Shown: positions 52,014 through 61,788 of the stretch, piece by piece
How positions within the stretch are numbered: the first letter of the stretch is position 1
How the letters are laid out: the number at the start of each line of letters is the position of its first letter
DNA from: Rossellomorea marisflavi
GTDB taxonomy: Bacteria > Bacillota > Bacilli > Bacillales > Bacillaceae_B
Reading direction: 5' to 3'
Length of the DNA stretch: 64,000 nt
Assembly: GCF_022170785.1 (NCBI RefSeq)
Contig: NZ_CP081870.1
Coordinates: forward strand, 2,716,001 to 2,780,000
Program-made: the position numbers and the translations under genes
The notes under the pieces: model-generated
Told to the model about the DNA's origin: nothing
The model's database searches: none
Seen by the model: only the letters and a program-made list of their open reading frames with translations

Positions 52014-52044
52014 TGGAGCGCCCATCAATGGGCGTTCCTTTTTT
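52014..52044 (+). terminator. Terminator of yqgB, overlapping the 3' end of the convergent MFS gene
   Basis: GGA-CGCCCAT/ATGGGCG-TCC arms (one mismatch each side) with loop CA and T7. The MFS gene stop codon (52025-52027) lies inside the stem, so its last codons double as terminator DNA. Confidence 0.85.
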
Positions 52045-53209
52045 TATAGTGGATCACATACATATGCGTCAGTGTCAGAAGGGCGATGAAGGCGAACGTC
52101 CACCCGTACATACTCACAACGTCCTCCTTCCACCTTCCATATGCAATCGGCCCAAGGGCGACACCTGCAAATCGGCTCGTTCCGTACAAACTGACCACGA
52201 GTCCCCTCTCTTCCTCTCCCACTGCCCCGGTCACTTCGGAGTTAATGACAGGCAATATGAGCCCTAGACCACCAAAACAGATTGTCAGAAGAAACATGAG
52301 CCCGCTCAAGGAATGCCATAAGAACAATCCACCGGAAGCAACCAGCATGAGCACAGTACCCGTACCCATGAATAGGCCTCCCCCCCCTTCCTTCAGACGC
52401 TTTCCGCACCAATAGGACGTCACTACCATGGCACCCAAGGGAAAAAGAAAGGCAAACCCTTTGAAGAATCCATCGATATGAAAGATATTTTCGATATGGT
52501 AGGAAAGGAAGTAAAGGATGCCGAATAATACAAACAGACCCGTTCCGCCCATCGCATAAAGAGGAATTAACAGCCTCCAGTTCCGCTTCAATGTTGACTG
52601 AACATCCTGCATATAACAGCGGAAACCTCGGATGGAGCCGGAGCTTCTTTTCTCTACTGAAAGCTCTTTTCGCATACCTGCAAGGATGATGAAGCTTACC
52701 AGGATATAGACCCAGAAGATGTGGTTCCAAGGGAGCAGAAATGCCAATGAGGCTCCGAATATGGGGGCAAGCACCTTCCCGGCCCCATTGGATACCTCTA
52801 GAGAAGCGAGAACACCCGTCCGCTTCTCACCGCTGAACAGGTCCCCTGTGAGGGCCATGGCAAGAGGAGTGGTCCCCGCGGCACCCAGCCCCTGGATCAT
52901 GCGCCCCGTCATGAATAGAAGTCCTGAGCCCCGACCACTCATCACACAAATCAGACTCCCCAACATCATCAGATAAAGGGACCACTTCACCATGAAGCTT
53001 CTGCCGAAACGGTCGGAAAGGACTCCGACCACCGGAATGACGAGAGCTGCAGGAATCGTGAAGGCGCTTAAGATAAATCCACTCCACGCTCCTTCCAAGC
53101 CCAGTGATTGTTCAATTTCAGGCAATAGCGGAATGAGCATGGAGTTTCCAAGCACCATCAATAGTGGAAGTAGTAGGATGACAAACTCCAGACGTGTCAT
53201 TTTCATCAT
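52025..53209 (-). CDS. MFS transporter (drug-efflux type)
   Basis: A 394-residue, 12-helix major facilitator: N-terminus MMKMTRLEFVILLLPLLMVLGNSMLIPLLPEIEQSLG, loop GVLSDRFGRSFMVKW (motif A) and GRMIQGLGAAGTTPLAMALTGDLF (antiporter-type motif C region). Substrate unknown. ATG 53209 follows AAAGGAG by six bases. It is divergent from yqfZ with only 46 bases between starts. Confidence 0.83.
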   Translation of the reverse strand: MMKMTRLEFVILLLPLLMVLGNSMLIPLLPEIEQSLGLEGAWSGFILSAFTIPAALVIPVVGVLSDRFGRSFMVKWSLYLMMLGSLICVMSGRGSGLLFMTGRMIQGLGAAGTTPLAMALTGDLFSGEKRTGVLASLEVSNGAGKVLAPIFGASLAFLLPWNHIFWVYILVSFIILAGMRKELSVEKRSSGSIRGFRCYMQDVQSTLKRNWRLLIPLYAMGGTGLFVLFGILYFLSYHIENIFHIDGFFKGFAFLFPLGAMVVTSYWCGKRLKEGGGGLFMGTGTVLMLVASGGLFLWHSLSGLMFLLTICFGGLGLILPVINSEVTGAVGEEERGLVVSLYGTSRFAGVALGPIAYGRWKEDVVSMYGWTFAFIALLTLTHMYVIHYKKRNAH

Positions 53210-53255
53210 AAGAAACTCCTTTTCCAAACGAACAAAACCAGGAGGAATGTTGATC

Positions 53256-53591
53256 ATGAAGAGGCTCGCGGTTTTTGTAGGTGTGATCATTCTGTTATAC
53301 AGTGTGTATTATGACTTGAATAAAGGAACATTAACCTTACTACATGAAGAATCAGTAGAGACTGCCGCTCCAATGAAGGAGCCCATCACCCCGGACGTCA
53401 GGGAGGTGCCTTATATCGAGACAAAGGTTTCCTCAGGGGATACCGTGCTGAGCTTAGTGAAGGATGCGGTTGGCGGTCCCCTGCCCGTGTCTGTCGATCA
53501 AGTGATCCGAGACTTTGAAGAACTGAACGGGATCGGGGCTTCCGAAATTCAAGCGGGAAAAACCTACAAGTTTCCGAAATACCCCTCATGA
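53256..53591 (+). CDS. yqfZ: YqfZ-like membrane-anchored LysM-type protein
   Basis: 111 residues: an N-terminal anchor (MKRLAVFVGVIILLYSVYYDL), a spacer, and a C-terminal degenerate LysM-like stretch (ETKVSSGDTVLSLVKDAVGGPLPVSVDQVIRDFEELNG..IQAGKTYKFP). AGGAGGA precedes ATG 53256. It lies just before ispG, as yqfZ does in B. subtilis. It probably binds the cell wall (inference). Confidence 0.8.
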   Translation: MKRLAVFVGVIILLYSVYYDLNKGTLTLLHEESVETAAPMKEPITPDVREVPYIETKVSSGDTVLSLVKDAVGGPLPVSVDQVIRDFEELNGIGASEIQAGKTYKFPKYPS

Positions 53592-53695
53592 ATATGCTTT
53601 TTGACACCTATTTCTTGTCAATACCGTGCAAACACTGTTACAATAATTTCGTATTATGAATAGCTGAATAAGCTTTTTAAAGGAGCGAATCACAC

Positions 53696-54808
53696 GTGAG
53701 TGAAATCATACATCGCACAAAAACACGCCCCGTCAAAGTCGGAAATCTGACAATTGGCGGAAATAATGAAGTTGTCATCCAAAGTATGACGACCACCAAA
53801 ACCCATGATGTAGAAGCAACAGTAGCAGAAATCCACCGCCTGGAAGAAGCAGGATGCCAGATCGTCCGCGTCGCATGTCCTGACGAACGCGCAGCAGAAG
53901 CCATTGCGGATATCAAAAAACAAATCAACATCCCGCTTGTCGTCGATATCCATTTTGATTACAAGCTTGCACTTAAAGCAATCGAAGGTGGAGCTGATAA
54001 AATCAGGATCAATCCTGGGAACATCGGACGCCGTGAAAAAGTGGAAGCTGTCGTCAAAGCGGCTAAAGCAAAAGGCATTCCGATCCGTATCGGTGTCAAT
54101 GCCGGAAGCCTTGAGCGGAAAATCCTTGATAAATACGGCTATCCGACAGCGGACGGCATGGTGGAAAGCGCCCTGCATCACATCAAGATCCTTGAAGACC
54201 TTGACTTCCACGATATCATCGTTTCCATGAAGGCATCCGATGTGAACCTGGCGATCGAAGCATATACAAAAGCAGCCAAAGCCTTTGACTATCCGCTTCA
54301 CCTCGGTATCACCGAGTCAGGCACACTGTTTGCCGGTACTGTAAAGAGTGCCGCAGGTCTGGGTGCCATTCTCAGCCTCGGTATCGGTAACACCGTGAGG
54401 ATCTCACTAAGTGCGGATCCGGTCGAGGAAGTAAAGGTCGCACGCGAACTGTTGAAATCATTCGGTCTTGCAGCCAACGCTGCGACTTTGATATCCTGCC
54501 CTACATGCGGTCGTATCGAAATCGACCTGATTTCGATTGCCAATGAAGTGGAAGAGTATATCTCGACCATCAAGGCCCCGATCAAGGTTGCGGTACTCGG
54601 CTGTGCCGTGAACGGTCCCGGAGAAGCAAGGGAAGCCGATATCGGTATCGCCGGAGCCCGTGGTGAAGGACTTCTATTCCGTAAAGGAAAAACGGTCCGT
54701 AAAGTACCTGAGGAAACCATGGTCGAAGAGTTGAAAAAGGAAATCGACAAAATTGCTGAAGAATACTTTGCCAAACAGGAAGAAGAGAAGAAACAGTTGG
54801 AAGTGTAA
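53696..54808 (+). CDS. ispG: (E)-4-hydroxy-3-methylbut-2-enyl-diphosphate synthase (flavodoxin)
   Basis: A 370-residue iron-sulfur enzyme of the MEP pathway that makes HMBPP from MEcPP. TIM barrel with [10 protein letters not shown] and [10 protein letters not shown], then the [4Fe-4S] part with ISCPTCGR and [10 protein letters not shown]. The start is GTG 53696, ten bases after AAAGGAG. Its partner IspH is encoded at the right end of the window. Confidence 0.96.
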   Translation: MSEIIHRTKTRPVKVGNLTIGGNNEVVIQSMTTTKTHDVEATVAEIHRLEEAGCQIVRVACPDERAAEAIADIKKQINIPLVVDIHFDYKLALKAIEGGADKIRINPGNIGRREKVEAVVKAAKAKGIPIRIGVNAGSLERKILDKYGYPTADGMVESALHHIKILEDLDFHDIIVSMKASDVNLAIEAYTKAAKAFDYPLHLGITESGTLFAGTVKSAAGLGAILSLGIGNTVRISLSADPVEEVKVARELLKSFGLAANAATLISCPTCGRIEIDLISIANEVEEYISTIKAPIKVAVLGCAVNGPGEAREADIGIAGARGEGLLFRKGKTVRKVPEETMVEELKKEIDKIAEEYFAKQEEEKKQLEV

Positions 54809-54813
54809 ATGAG

Positions 54814-54850
54814 AAAGAGAGGACTGATTTTCATCAGTCCTCTCTTTTTT
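54814..54850 (+). terminator. Terminator of ispG
   Basis: AAGAGAGGACTGAT/ATCAGTCCTCTCTT perfect arms with loop TTTC and a T6 run. Confidence 0.9.
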
Positions 54851-54883
54851 GTATCTTGAAATGCTCCCACTTCCAAGATCATG

Positions 54884-55270
54884 TTAAAAGAACGGCAGTA
54901 CGAATATCCCGATAATCAGGGAAACGGCTCCGACTCCGATCGCCCACGCTCCCAGCGTTTCTGCGCCTCGTCGCCTTGCCACGAATCCCAATACGATGCC
55001 CACCGCTCCAAGGATTACCGGGAGGATGAACAACGACAAGATGGAAAGGGCAAGTGCCGAATATCCCATTACACTTCCAGAAGTAGATCGCTCCTCTACT
55101 TCATCCCGTTCATAAGCATCTACATCACGGATGGAAAGCGGAGCAGCGATTTCAGTCGCTGTTTCTTCACGATAGTCTTCTGTCACAAGATTTGTCGCCT
55201 GAGTGTCGTGAAAACCGATTTCATCTTCACGCTCAATCTTCATTAGCTCATGCTTCTCTTCTTCATTCAT
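54884..55270 (-). CDS. yqfX: YqfX-like membrane protein
   Basis: 128 residues: an acidic N-terminal half (EEEKHELMKIEREDEIGFHD..) and two C-terminal helices (MGYSALALSILSLFILPVILGAVGIVLGFVARRRG.. AIGVGAVSLIIGIFVLPFF), a DUF4190-like pattern. ATG 55270 is chosen over GTG 55285 because GAGGG lies nine bases upstream. Position next to ispG fits yqfX. Confidence 0.8.
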   Translation of the reverse strand: MNEEEKHELMKIEREDEIGFHDTQATNLVTEDYREETATEIAAPLSIRDVDAYERDEVEERSTSGSVMGYSALALSILSLFILPVILGAVGIVLGFVARRRGAETLGAWAIGVGAVSLIIGIFVLPFF

Positions 55271-55452
55271 ACTGCAATCCCTCACTTTCTGAGTATGGGA
55301 GCCTTCTTAGTGTTCGTTACGACCGTTTTTTTACTATGCTAATGTTTGCTATTTATGTGCGAGTGGTGGAAGGAAAATGAAAATCCGCTTACGGGCAAGC
55401 GCGGAGTATGATAAACTTGAAGGAGTTTTGATACAGAGGAGCTTGATAAAAA

Positions 55453-56013
55453 ATGAAACGCTTTGGAATTGATATAGACGGTACGGTTACGTCCCCTGCC
55501 TCCCTTCTGCCTCATATAAATGATCATTTTGATTTGTCATTGACGCTTGATGATATCACCCAATATGAACTGACGGAGGTCCTCAATATCACTCCTGCTG
55601 AATTCGGATCATGGTTCACTGATGCTGAGCCTATCATCTACAAGGACTCCCCCATTGCAGATGGAGCCAAACAGGTACTGGATCAGTGGAAGGAATCTCA
55701 TGAATTGTTCTTCATCAGCGCAAGGAGATCGGATCTTTTACAAGTCACAAAGGACTGGTTCTCGGAAAGTGACCTGACCTACCATCACATCGAACTGATC
55801 GGGTCGCACGATAAAGTTTCGACGGCCAAAAAATACGATGTCGACCTCTTCTTCGAAGATAAACATGACAATGCCGTCGCGATCCATGAAGCACTGAAGA
55901 TTCCTGTCCTTCTCTTCAATACCCCATACAATCAGGATCCAATTCCTGACGGTGTCATCCGTGTAAACGATTGGCAAGAAGCTGAAGCATGGGTGAAGAA
56001 TTGGTTGTCATAA
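55453..56013 (+). CDS. yqfW: 5'-nucleotidase-like HAD phosphatase YqfW
   Basis: 186 residues. HAD motif I DIDGTVTS (nucleophile Asp7, DxD), motif II FFISARR, late motif DLFFEDKHDNA. Matches the NT5C/YqfW group thought to dephosphorylate nucleotides. The length is normal. It stands alone with its own terminator. Confidence 0.87.
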   Translation: MKRFGIDIDGTVTSPASLLPHINDHFDLSLTLDDITQYELTEVLNITPAEFGSWFTDAEPIIYKDSPIADGAKQVLDQWKESHELFFISARRSDLLQVTKDWFSESDLTYHHIELIGSHDKVSTAKKYDVDLFFEDKHDNAVAIHEALKIPVLLFNTPYNQDPIPDGVIRVNDWQEAEAWVKNWLS

Positions 56014-56016
56014 TAT

Positions 56017-56046
56017 AAAAAAGCGGCCCGTGGGCCGCTTTTTTAT
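56017..56046. terminator. Bidirectional terminator yqfW/DUF1499
   Basis: AAAAAAGCGGCCC/GGGCCGCTTTTTT arms; A and T tracts on both sides serve the two convergent genes. Confidence 0.9.
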
Positions 56047-56050
56047 ATTC

Positions 56051-56413
56051 TTATAACGAGTGAAATAAATGCTTGAAGCGATCGATTCTCTTCCTGTTCG
56101 CCTTGAAATCATAGTAGCCCAGCCGGGATGCCGATCTGATGTGAAGAAGATGATTGTATTCATCTATATAAAACTCCACATCATCCTTGAATTTCAAAAA
56201 CTTTGTACTGAATACGGCATGGATGTATTTCGGGGTTTCCTCCTTCACCTCTGTTTGATCAAAGTGGGCAAGGGCCACATGGATCTTTTCCTTCACCCTT
56301 TCAGAACTCTCTTCAATGGGAATGGGTGAAATCCGATGGTAGGAAGTAAGGTCTATGGTGCTCACACAATTTTTCTTATTTGATGGGCAATGGTTGAACG
56401 GTACTTTATCCAC
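56051..56413 (-). CDS. DUF1499 family protein
   Basis: 120 residues with the family motifs FNHCPSNKKNCVS, FLKFKDDVEFYIDE and HIRSASRLGYYDFKANRKRID. No signal peptide is visible. The family is uncharacterised. It lies alone between yqfW (convergent) and repeat copy 3. Confidence 0.85.
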   Translation of the reverse strand: MDKVPFNHCPSNKKNCVSTIDLTSYHRISPIPIEESSERVKEKIHVALAHFDQTEVKEETPKYIHAVFSTKFLKFKDDVEFYIDEYNHLLHIRSASRLGYYDFKANRKRIDRFKHLFHSL

Positions 56414-56525
56414 AGCAGATCGCTCCCTGTTTTTTGAATTCGCTCATTATTTTCCCCATTCTCCCTTTTTTAAACGAAGTCCCATATGTTTAACTTACCG
56501 TAGTCACCCGTAAGAGGATAAAGAA

Positions 56526-56773
56526 GAAGCAGGACAACTGTTTTTCAATCATAATAAAACCCGCATTCATTTACCCTGTGACAAGGAAAATGAATGCGGG
56601 TTTCTCATATGTTTACTGAACATTTATCGTTCATTGTTGATTGGGGTACAAGACGCAGGCTCATGTGAGACCCTTCAGGCTATCCGGGGAGGCTCAACCC
56701 TAACCATGAGCGTATAAAGAACCTGCACGGATCGTGCCCGTTATGACATGATCCTTTTTATTGTCCCGTCCTC
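56526..56773 (+). repeat. Repeat element copy 3 (about 248 bp, MITE-like)
   Basis: Left end GAAGCAGGACAACTG, hairpin AAACCCGCATTCATTT/AAATGAATGCGGGTTT (56568-56603), core TTGATTGGGGTACAAGACG (56637 on), right end TTATGACATGATCC then ATTGTCCCGTCCTC. The hairpin arms differ from those of the other copies by compensating changes (GAAT to GCATTC). The right end supplies the GA of the zur stop codon TGA, exactly as copy 2 does for spoVAF. Confidence 0.85.
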
Positions 56774-57188
56774 ATTGACACTGAGGACATTTTCCGTAAA
56801 TCTCGAACTTATGTCCTGAAATATCATAACCGGTTTCCGATAGATCTTCCTTCAGGGCTTCCATCGGGCAGCTGTGGATTTCTTTCGTCTTCCCGCAGTC
56901 CATACAGATGAAATGATGGTGGTGGTGGTTGGCCGCACAGGTGAAACGGAAATGGCGTTCACCGGACAGGTCCGTTTCCTCAAGGATACCGAGGTCTACG
57001 AACAAACTGAGATTTCGGTAGATCGTATCAAAACTCAACCCAGGATAATCGCCTTTCATATGTTCCAACACATCACGTGCCGTCAAGTATTTATTGGAAG
57101 ACGAGAAAAGTTCCAAAAGCTGTTCCCTTTTCCCCGTATGCTTATATCCTTCTTCCTTCAATAACTCCAATGCTTGTGATACATTCAT
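56772..57188 (-). CDS. zur: Zinc uptake regulator Zur (Fur family)
   Basis: 138 residues: winged helix ([31 protein letters not shown]), the His-rich metal hinge [17 protein letters not shown], and the structural zinc cysteines CMDC and CPQC at the end. It represses zinc uptake genes when zinc is bound. ATG 57188 follows AGAGGTG by eight bases, two bases after the znuB stop. The last codons touch repeat copy 3. Confidence 0.93.
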   Translation of the reverse strand: MNVSQALELLKEEGYKHTGKREQLLELFSSSNKYLTARDVLEHMKGDYPGLSFDTIYRNLSLFVDLGILEETDLSGERHFRFTCAANHHHHHFICMDCGKTKEIHSCPMEALKEDLSETGYDISGHKFEIYGKCPQCQ

Positions 57189-57190
57189 GC

Positions 57191-58048
57191 TCAATGCACC
57201 TCTACTTTCGAAGGTTTATTCGAACGTACCTTCTTGATGAGGATCGTCACCATCAGGATGATGATGGCGGTCACCACGATGGTCCCACCTGGCGCAAGAT
57301 TTAGATAGAAGGCACTTACTAATCCTACAATAACAGATATCTCACCGAACAGCACTGCAAAACCAATGGTTTGCTTGAATCCCTTCGCGACCCGGATACT
57401 TGCGGCGACGGGCAGGGTCATCAAGGACGACACAAGGAGGATCCCCACGATCCTCATGGAAGCTGCAATCACTAGCGCGACCATGATCATGAAGATGAAA
57501 TGAATCGCCTTGGCAGGGATGCCTGACGCCTTTGCGTGCTCTTCATCAAACGAAAGGAGGAACAGCTCCTTGTATAAGAGGAAGATGACCGTGATCACCA
57601 CTACGCTGATGATGCCGATCAGATACAGGTCCCCCCTGCTTACTGCACTGACGCTTCCGAATAGATAGCTGAATAGATCTGTGTTAAAGCCGTCGGCGAG
57701 TGAAATGAAGATTGCACCAATTCCCACACCACCTGAGAGGATGATGGGAATGGCCAATTCCTGATAGTGCTTGTAAAGCGTCCTCAGCCTCTCGATGAAT
57801 ACGGAACCCAATACTGAGAACACCATTCCGAAGTACAACGGATTAAGGGTCGCAAGTGAAGGGACCGTCTGACTCACATACAGGCTCGCCGCGATCCCCG
57901 AAAGGGTCACGTGACTAAGGGCATCCGCAATGAGGGAAAGCCTCCTCACGACGATGAAAGCCCCTAGGAGCGGTGCGATGATTCCGATCAGAATCCCCGT
58001 CAAAAATGCATTTTGTAAAAACTCATAGTGAAATATTGCTTCTATCAT
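57191..58048 (-). CDS. znuB: Metal (zinc) ABC importer permease
   Basis: A 285-residue ABC-3 family permease with eight or nine helices and the motif [19 protein letters not shown] near the N-terminus and [25 protein letters not shown]. With the ATPase upstream and zur downstream in one operon, zinc is the likely substrate. The binding protein is encoded elsewhere. Confidence 0.9.
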   Translation of the reverse strand: MIEAIFHYEFLQNAFLTGILIGIIAPLLGAFIVVRRLSLIADALSHVTLSGIAASLYVSQTVPSLATLNPLYFGMVFSVLGSVFIERLRTLYKHYQELAIPIILSGGVGIGAIFISLADGFNTDLFSYLFGSVSAVSRGDLYLIGIISVVVITVIFLLYKELFLLSFDEEHAKASGIPAKAIHFIFMIMVALVIAASMRIVGILLVSSLMTLPVAASIRVAKGFKQTIGFAVLFGEISVIVGLVSAFYLNLAPGGTIVVTAIIILMVTILIKKVRSNKPSKVEVH

Positions 58049-58062
58049 CGTTCCCTCTCCCC

Positions 58063-58833
58063 TTAAGCATGCTGATGATCATGGTTCAAAACGTGGACGT
58101 CATGACCGTAAAAAGAGGAAAGCTCATCATCTTTTTGCTTTTCAAACTCTTCTGTATCACCATGAAAGTGCAGTTGTTTATTTAGACAGGCGACGTGGGT
58201 CACCTTGCTTGTGATCGTCCCGATATCGTGGGTGACCAGAACCAGGGTGATGCCAAGATCTCTATTGAGACGCTCCAACATTTCATAAAATGTCTGGACA
58301 TTTTGTGAATCGACCCCGACGGTCGGCTCATCCAGTATCATGATGTCAGGCTTTGATACAAGTGCCCTGGCAATAAAAACCCTTTGTTGCTGACCACCTG
58401 AAAGCTCCCCGATGTTCCGGCGGGCAAAAGCCCCCATTCCAACTGATTCAATGGCTTCAAGCACATCTTGTTTATGCTGATGGGATATCCGCCGGAATAA
58501 GCCGGCTTTCTTTGTGAGCCCGCTCGCGACAACCTCGAAAACCGTTGCGGGGAACCCAGTATTGAAGCTATTTGCCTTTTGGGAAACAAACCCGATCCTG
58601 CTCCAATCCTTGAATTTCTGAAGTGGTGTCCCGAAAAGCTCGATTTTTCCCTGCCGTAGCCTGAGGAGGCCAAGCATCAGTTTCAACAAGGTTGATTTAC
58701 CGGACCCATTCGGTCCCACGATCCCTAGGAATGCCCCTTGTGGAACGCTCAGGTTGATGTCCTCAAGCACACGCTCCCTTTCATATCGGAAGCTTACATC
58801 TTCTATTTTAATGACTGGTGTCTCTCCATTCAT
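58063..58833 (-). CDS. znuC: Metal (zinc) ABC importer ATPase
   Basis: 256 residues: Walker A GPNGSGKSTLL, signature [15 protein letters not shown], Walker B IMILDEPTVGVD. The C-terminus (YGHDVHVLNHDHQHA) is His-rich, as in zinc ATPases. ATG 58833 is preferred; an upstream TTG at 58842 directly abuts the purine tract. It is the first gene of the znuCB-zur operon. Confidence 0.9.
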   Translation of the reverse strand: MNGETPVIKIEDVSFRYERERVLEDINLSVPQGAFLGIVGPNGSGKSTLLKLMLGLLRLRQGKIELFGTPLQKFKDWSRIGFVSQKANSFNTGFPATVFEVVASGLTKKAGLFRRISHQHKQDVLEAIESVGMGAFARRNIGELSGGQQQRVFIARALVSKPDIMILDEPTVGVDSQNVQTFYEMLERLNRDLGITLVLVTHDIGTITSKVTHVACLNKQLHFHGDTEEFEKQKDDELSSFYGHDVHVLNHDHQHA

Positions 58834-58853
58834 GGCTATCAACTCTCTTTTTA

Positions 58854-58911
58854 AGAATCGTTACGATTTATGTCCATAGGGTAGTATACAACATGGGAAT
58901 TTGATTGTAAA
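58854..58911 (-). promoter_or_regulatory. Promoter and probable Zur operator of znuCB-zur
   Basis: Minus strand TTTACA (58906-58911), 17-base spacer, TATACT (58883-58888). Just downstream AAATCGTAACGATTC (58855-58869) matches one half of the Bacillus Zur box (AAATCGTAAT) very well and the other half partly. Zinc-dependent autoregulation is therefore likely. Confidence 0.75.
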
Positions 58912-58986
58912 CCATGGGGTATCGAGAAAAATCGTTGTCACTTTCTCTGCGTTCACATCATATGTATCTTGTGAGGAGTGATTAGG

Positions 58987-59241
58987 ATGAAACTGCTGCA
59001 AAATGTGATCAACCATAAGATCAACACGATCTCACAGGGGGAGCTCATGAAGTATGCCGGTCAGTACCAGGTCTCCCTCACCCCTGCACAGGCCGACAGC
59101 ATCGTGAAGAGCGTCAAAGGGAAGAACATCGACATCTTCAATGATGCAAAGCGAAGTCAACTGGTGAAAGAGCTGGCGAGGGTGATCGGACCTTCCAAGG
59201 CAAAAGAGATCAACGGACTCTTCCTGAAGCTGATGAAATGA
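58987..59241 (+). CDS. yqfT: YqfT (DUF2624) family protein
   Basis: 84 helical residues, MKLLQNVINHKINTISQGELMKYAGQYQVSLTPAQADSIVKSVKGKNIDIF..; size and position fit YqfT. The function is unknown. ATG 58987 follows GAGGAGTG by six bases; a GTG at 58978 lies inside that ribosome site. It converges on nfo. Confidence 0.83.
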   Translation: MKLLQNVINHKINTISQGELMKYAGQYQVSLTPAQADSIVKSVKGKNIDIFNDAKRSQLVKELARVIGPSKAKEINGLFLKLMK

Positions 59242-59244
59242 AAG

Positions 59245-59277
59245 AAGGAGGCGCCCCTCAAGGGGTGCCTCCTTTCC
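59245..59277. terminator. Terminator between yqfT and nfo
   Basis: AAGGAGGC-CCCCT/AGGGG-GCCTCCTT arms with one mismatch and a two-base loop; usable in both directions. Confidence 0.85.
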
Positions 59278-59278
59278 T

Positions 59279-60172
59279 TTATGCTTCCATGATTCTTTTC
59301 AGCACATCTTCGTCGAACTCTCCGTTCCGGAGCATTTCGATTTCAAATTTATAAGGTGCCTTTTTGTTTTTCTTGTCTTCTCCCACATACGGGGTCTCAA
59401 GTATTTTCGGAATGTCTGCAAGCTGCGGATGATGGACGATCCGATTGATCGCATCAAATCCGATATGTCCGAATCCGATGTTTTCATGGCGGTCCTTCCG
59501 GGCACCAGTAGGATTTTTACTATCATTCACATGCAGTACCTTCAGGCGATCGATGCCGATGATGCGGTCGAATTCGTCCAGCACCCCGTCAAAGTCCTCC
59601 ACGATGTTATAGCCCGCGTCATGGGTGTGACACGTATCGAAGCAGATCGATAAACGGTCATTCAGATCGACGCCTTCGATGATTGCAGCGAGCTCTTCGA
59701 ATGAACGTCCACATTCCGAGCCCTTCCCTGCCATTGTTTCAAGGGCAATCTGAACTTTGTGCTCCTTCGTAAGGACTTCATTCAATCCTTCGATGATCTT
59801 TTCAATCCCTTTATCCGCTCCGGCACCGACATGCGCTCCCGGATGTAGGACGATCTGTCCTGCACCAAGGGCTTCTGTCCGTTCGATCTCCGAGCGGAGG
59901 AAGTTGACGCCAAGCTCGAATGTCGCAGGGTTGGTGGTGTTTCCGATATTAATGATATATGGAGCATGGACAACGATATCGTCGATGCCATGTTCTTTCA
60001 TATGGGCCCTTCCCGCTTCGATATTCAAGTCTTCGATCTTCTTCCTTCTTGTGTTCTGGGGTGCACCCGTATAGATCATGAACGTATTCGCCCCATATGA
60101 AACGGCCTCCTCACTCGAAGCCAGCAGCATATTTTTCCCACTCATTGATACATGAGATCCGATCTTCAACAC
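59279..60172 (-). CDS. nfo: Endonuclease IV (AP endonuclease)
   Basis: A 297-residue TIM-barrel DNA repair enzyme that cuts at abasic sites. The three-zinc ligands appear in order: [55 protein letters not shown] and LETPY. Length is normal. In Bacillus the yqfS (nfo) gene is also expressed in the forespore. Confidence 0.95.
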   Translation of the reverse strand: MLKIGSHVSMSGKNMLLASSEEAVSYGANTFMIYTGAPQNTRRKKIEDLNIEAGRAHMKEHGIDDIVVHAPYIINIGNTTNPATFELGVNFLRSEIERTEALGAGQIVLHPGAHVGAGADKGIEKIIEGLNEVLTKEHKVQIALETMAGKGSECGRSFEELAAIIEGVDLNDRLSICFDTCHTHDAGYNIVEDFDGVLDEFDRIIGIDRLKVLHVNDSKNPTGARKDRHENIGFGHIGFDAINRIVHHPQLADIPKILETPYVGEDKKNKKAPYKFEIEMLRNGEFDEDVLKRIMEA

Positions 60173-60202
60173 ATGTCTCAGCTCCTTTACGACGCTTGCA
60201 GA

Positions 60203-61510
60203 TTATTTATTCCTGCTTTTGATTCTTCTTTCGCGTTTCTTGATCTGCTCCATTTTATATTTCATTTTCTTTTTGTATCCTGGTTTCACCTTTTTCGGCT
60301 TCCGAACCATGGACTTGGCTTTTACATCCGCTTCATCTGCACTGGTTTTCTGGCGGTTCTTCCGCTTATTCAGCGCAGGGAGCTCTACCCATTCGCCTTT
60401 TTTAATATCTTTATGGGCAAACTGAATGCCCTTTTTCTCCAGTCGGTTGATGGCATCTTCATCGGATGCCTCATAGATGGTGAAAGCAATCCCACTGTTA
60501 CCGGCGCGAGCCGTACGGCCTGTCCTGTGGATGTAGAAATCAAGGTCCTGCGGCAATTCAAAGTTGATGATATGACTGATTCCCTCGATGTCGATCCCCC
60601 TGGCAGCAAGGTCCGTTGCAACGATGTATTGGAATTCAAGACCTCTTGTTTGTTTCATTACCTTTTTCCGTTCACGCGGAGAGAGGCCACCGTGGATCCT
60701 CCCGACTTTCAATCCTTTGGCAATCAGGGCATCCGCCACTTCATCCGCTTTCGATTTCGTGTTTGTGAACACGATCCCGAGGTACGGGTTGATGTCAGTT
60801 AGTATATTGTAAAGCAGGTTGATTTTGTCACGGCTTTTCACCGGGACGATGACGTGCTCGATGTTCTTCGCCGATAGACGCTCAGGCTCTACATGGGCGA
60901 ATTGAGGGTTTTCCATGTACTTCTTCAAGAATGGCTTCAACTTCTCTGGGATGGTTGCAGAGAATACCAGCATCTGGAGGTTTTCAGGCATTTTGCCGGC
61001 GATTTGATCCACATCCTCGATGAACCCCATATCAAGCATCAAGTCGGCTTCATCGATGACAAGCATGGTTGCCGTGTACACCAACAGGGCCTGTTCTTTC
61101 ACTAAATCGTTGATTCTTCCCGGTGTACCTACGACGATATGTGGCTGGCTCTTCAGTTTCTCGATTGTCCTCTGCTTGTCCGTTCCCCCGATGAAACAGC
61201 GCGATGTGATGTCGGTATCTTTTGTAATCTTCAAGATTTCCTGATAGATCTGCTGGGCAAGTTCCCTCGTAGGGGCAGTGATCACCGCCTGGACCGTTTC
61301 AGAAGCTTCATGGATCTTTTCAATGATCGGAAGCAGATAAGAATGGGTCTTTCCTGTACCGGTCTGGGATTGACCGATGGCACTTTGGCCCTTCAAGATC
61401 ATCGGGATCATCTTTTTCTGGATTTCCGTCGGCTCATGAAACCCCCGTTCTTCAATAGCATGCTGAATGAACGTTTTGAATTCATACTGTGTGAAGGCGT
61501 TCTTTGTCAT
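60203..61510 (-). CDS. cshB: DEAD-box RNA helicase CshB
   Basis: 435 residues with Q motif, SQTGTGKTHSY (I), APTRELAQQ (Ia), TPGR, VIDEADLML (DEAD variant intact as DEAD), SATIP (III), ATDLAARGIDI and HRTGRTARAG (VI). The basic C-terminal tail (KKVKPGYKKKMKYKMEQIKKRERRIKSR) fits CshB (YqfR). It remodels RNA and is cold-shock linked. It is followed by nfo after 30 bases. Confidence 0.93.
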   Translation of the reverse strand: MTKNAFTQYEFKTFIQHAIEERGFHEPTEIQKKMIPMILKGQSAIGQSQTGTGKTHSYLLPIIEKIHEASETVQAVITAPTRELAQQIYQEILKITKDTDITSRCFIGGTDKQRTIEKLKSQPHIVVGTPGRINDLVKEQALLVYTATMLVIDEADLMLDMGFIEDVDQIAGKMPENLQMLVFSATIPEKLKPFLKKYMENPQFAHVEPERLSAKNIEHVIVPVKSRDKINLLYNILTDINPYLGIVFTNTKSKADEVADALIAKGLKVGRIHGGLSPRERKKVMKQTRGLEFQYIVATDLAARGIDIEGISHIINFELPQDLDFYIHRTGRTARAGNSGIAFTIYEASDEDAINRLEKKGIQFAHKDIKKGEWVELPALNKRKNRQKTSADEADVKAKSMVRKPKKVKPGYKKKMKYKMEQIKKRERRIKSRNK

Positions 61511-61788
61511 GTCTCTTCATCTCCTTTATATCGACATCTCATTATACCTATTTCATGGTGATGCATGGACACCCCATACTGAAGGGTCCACCCGGTGTTC
61601 AGCGGGTGAAGATCTATATAAAACGTCAGTTGTCATTTAAAATAAGAACATCTAATCATTATAATCAATTTTCGGAGAAACATCTAGCCTATCAGGACAA
61701 AATCATTTCTCCCTCTACACAATACCCTTTTCAATCTGCTTGCATACGTTATAAAGATGGCGATTCCATTTGAAAGGAGGCGATCATC

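Noticed and set aside
53690..54301. 203-codon minus-strand frame opposite ispG
   Set aside because: Cysteine- and phenylalanine-rich composition typical of antisense frames; ispG is certain.
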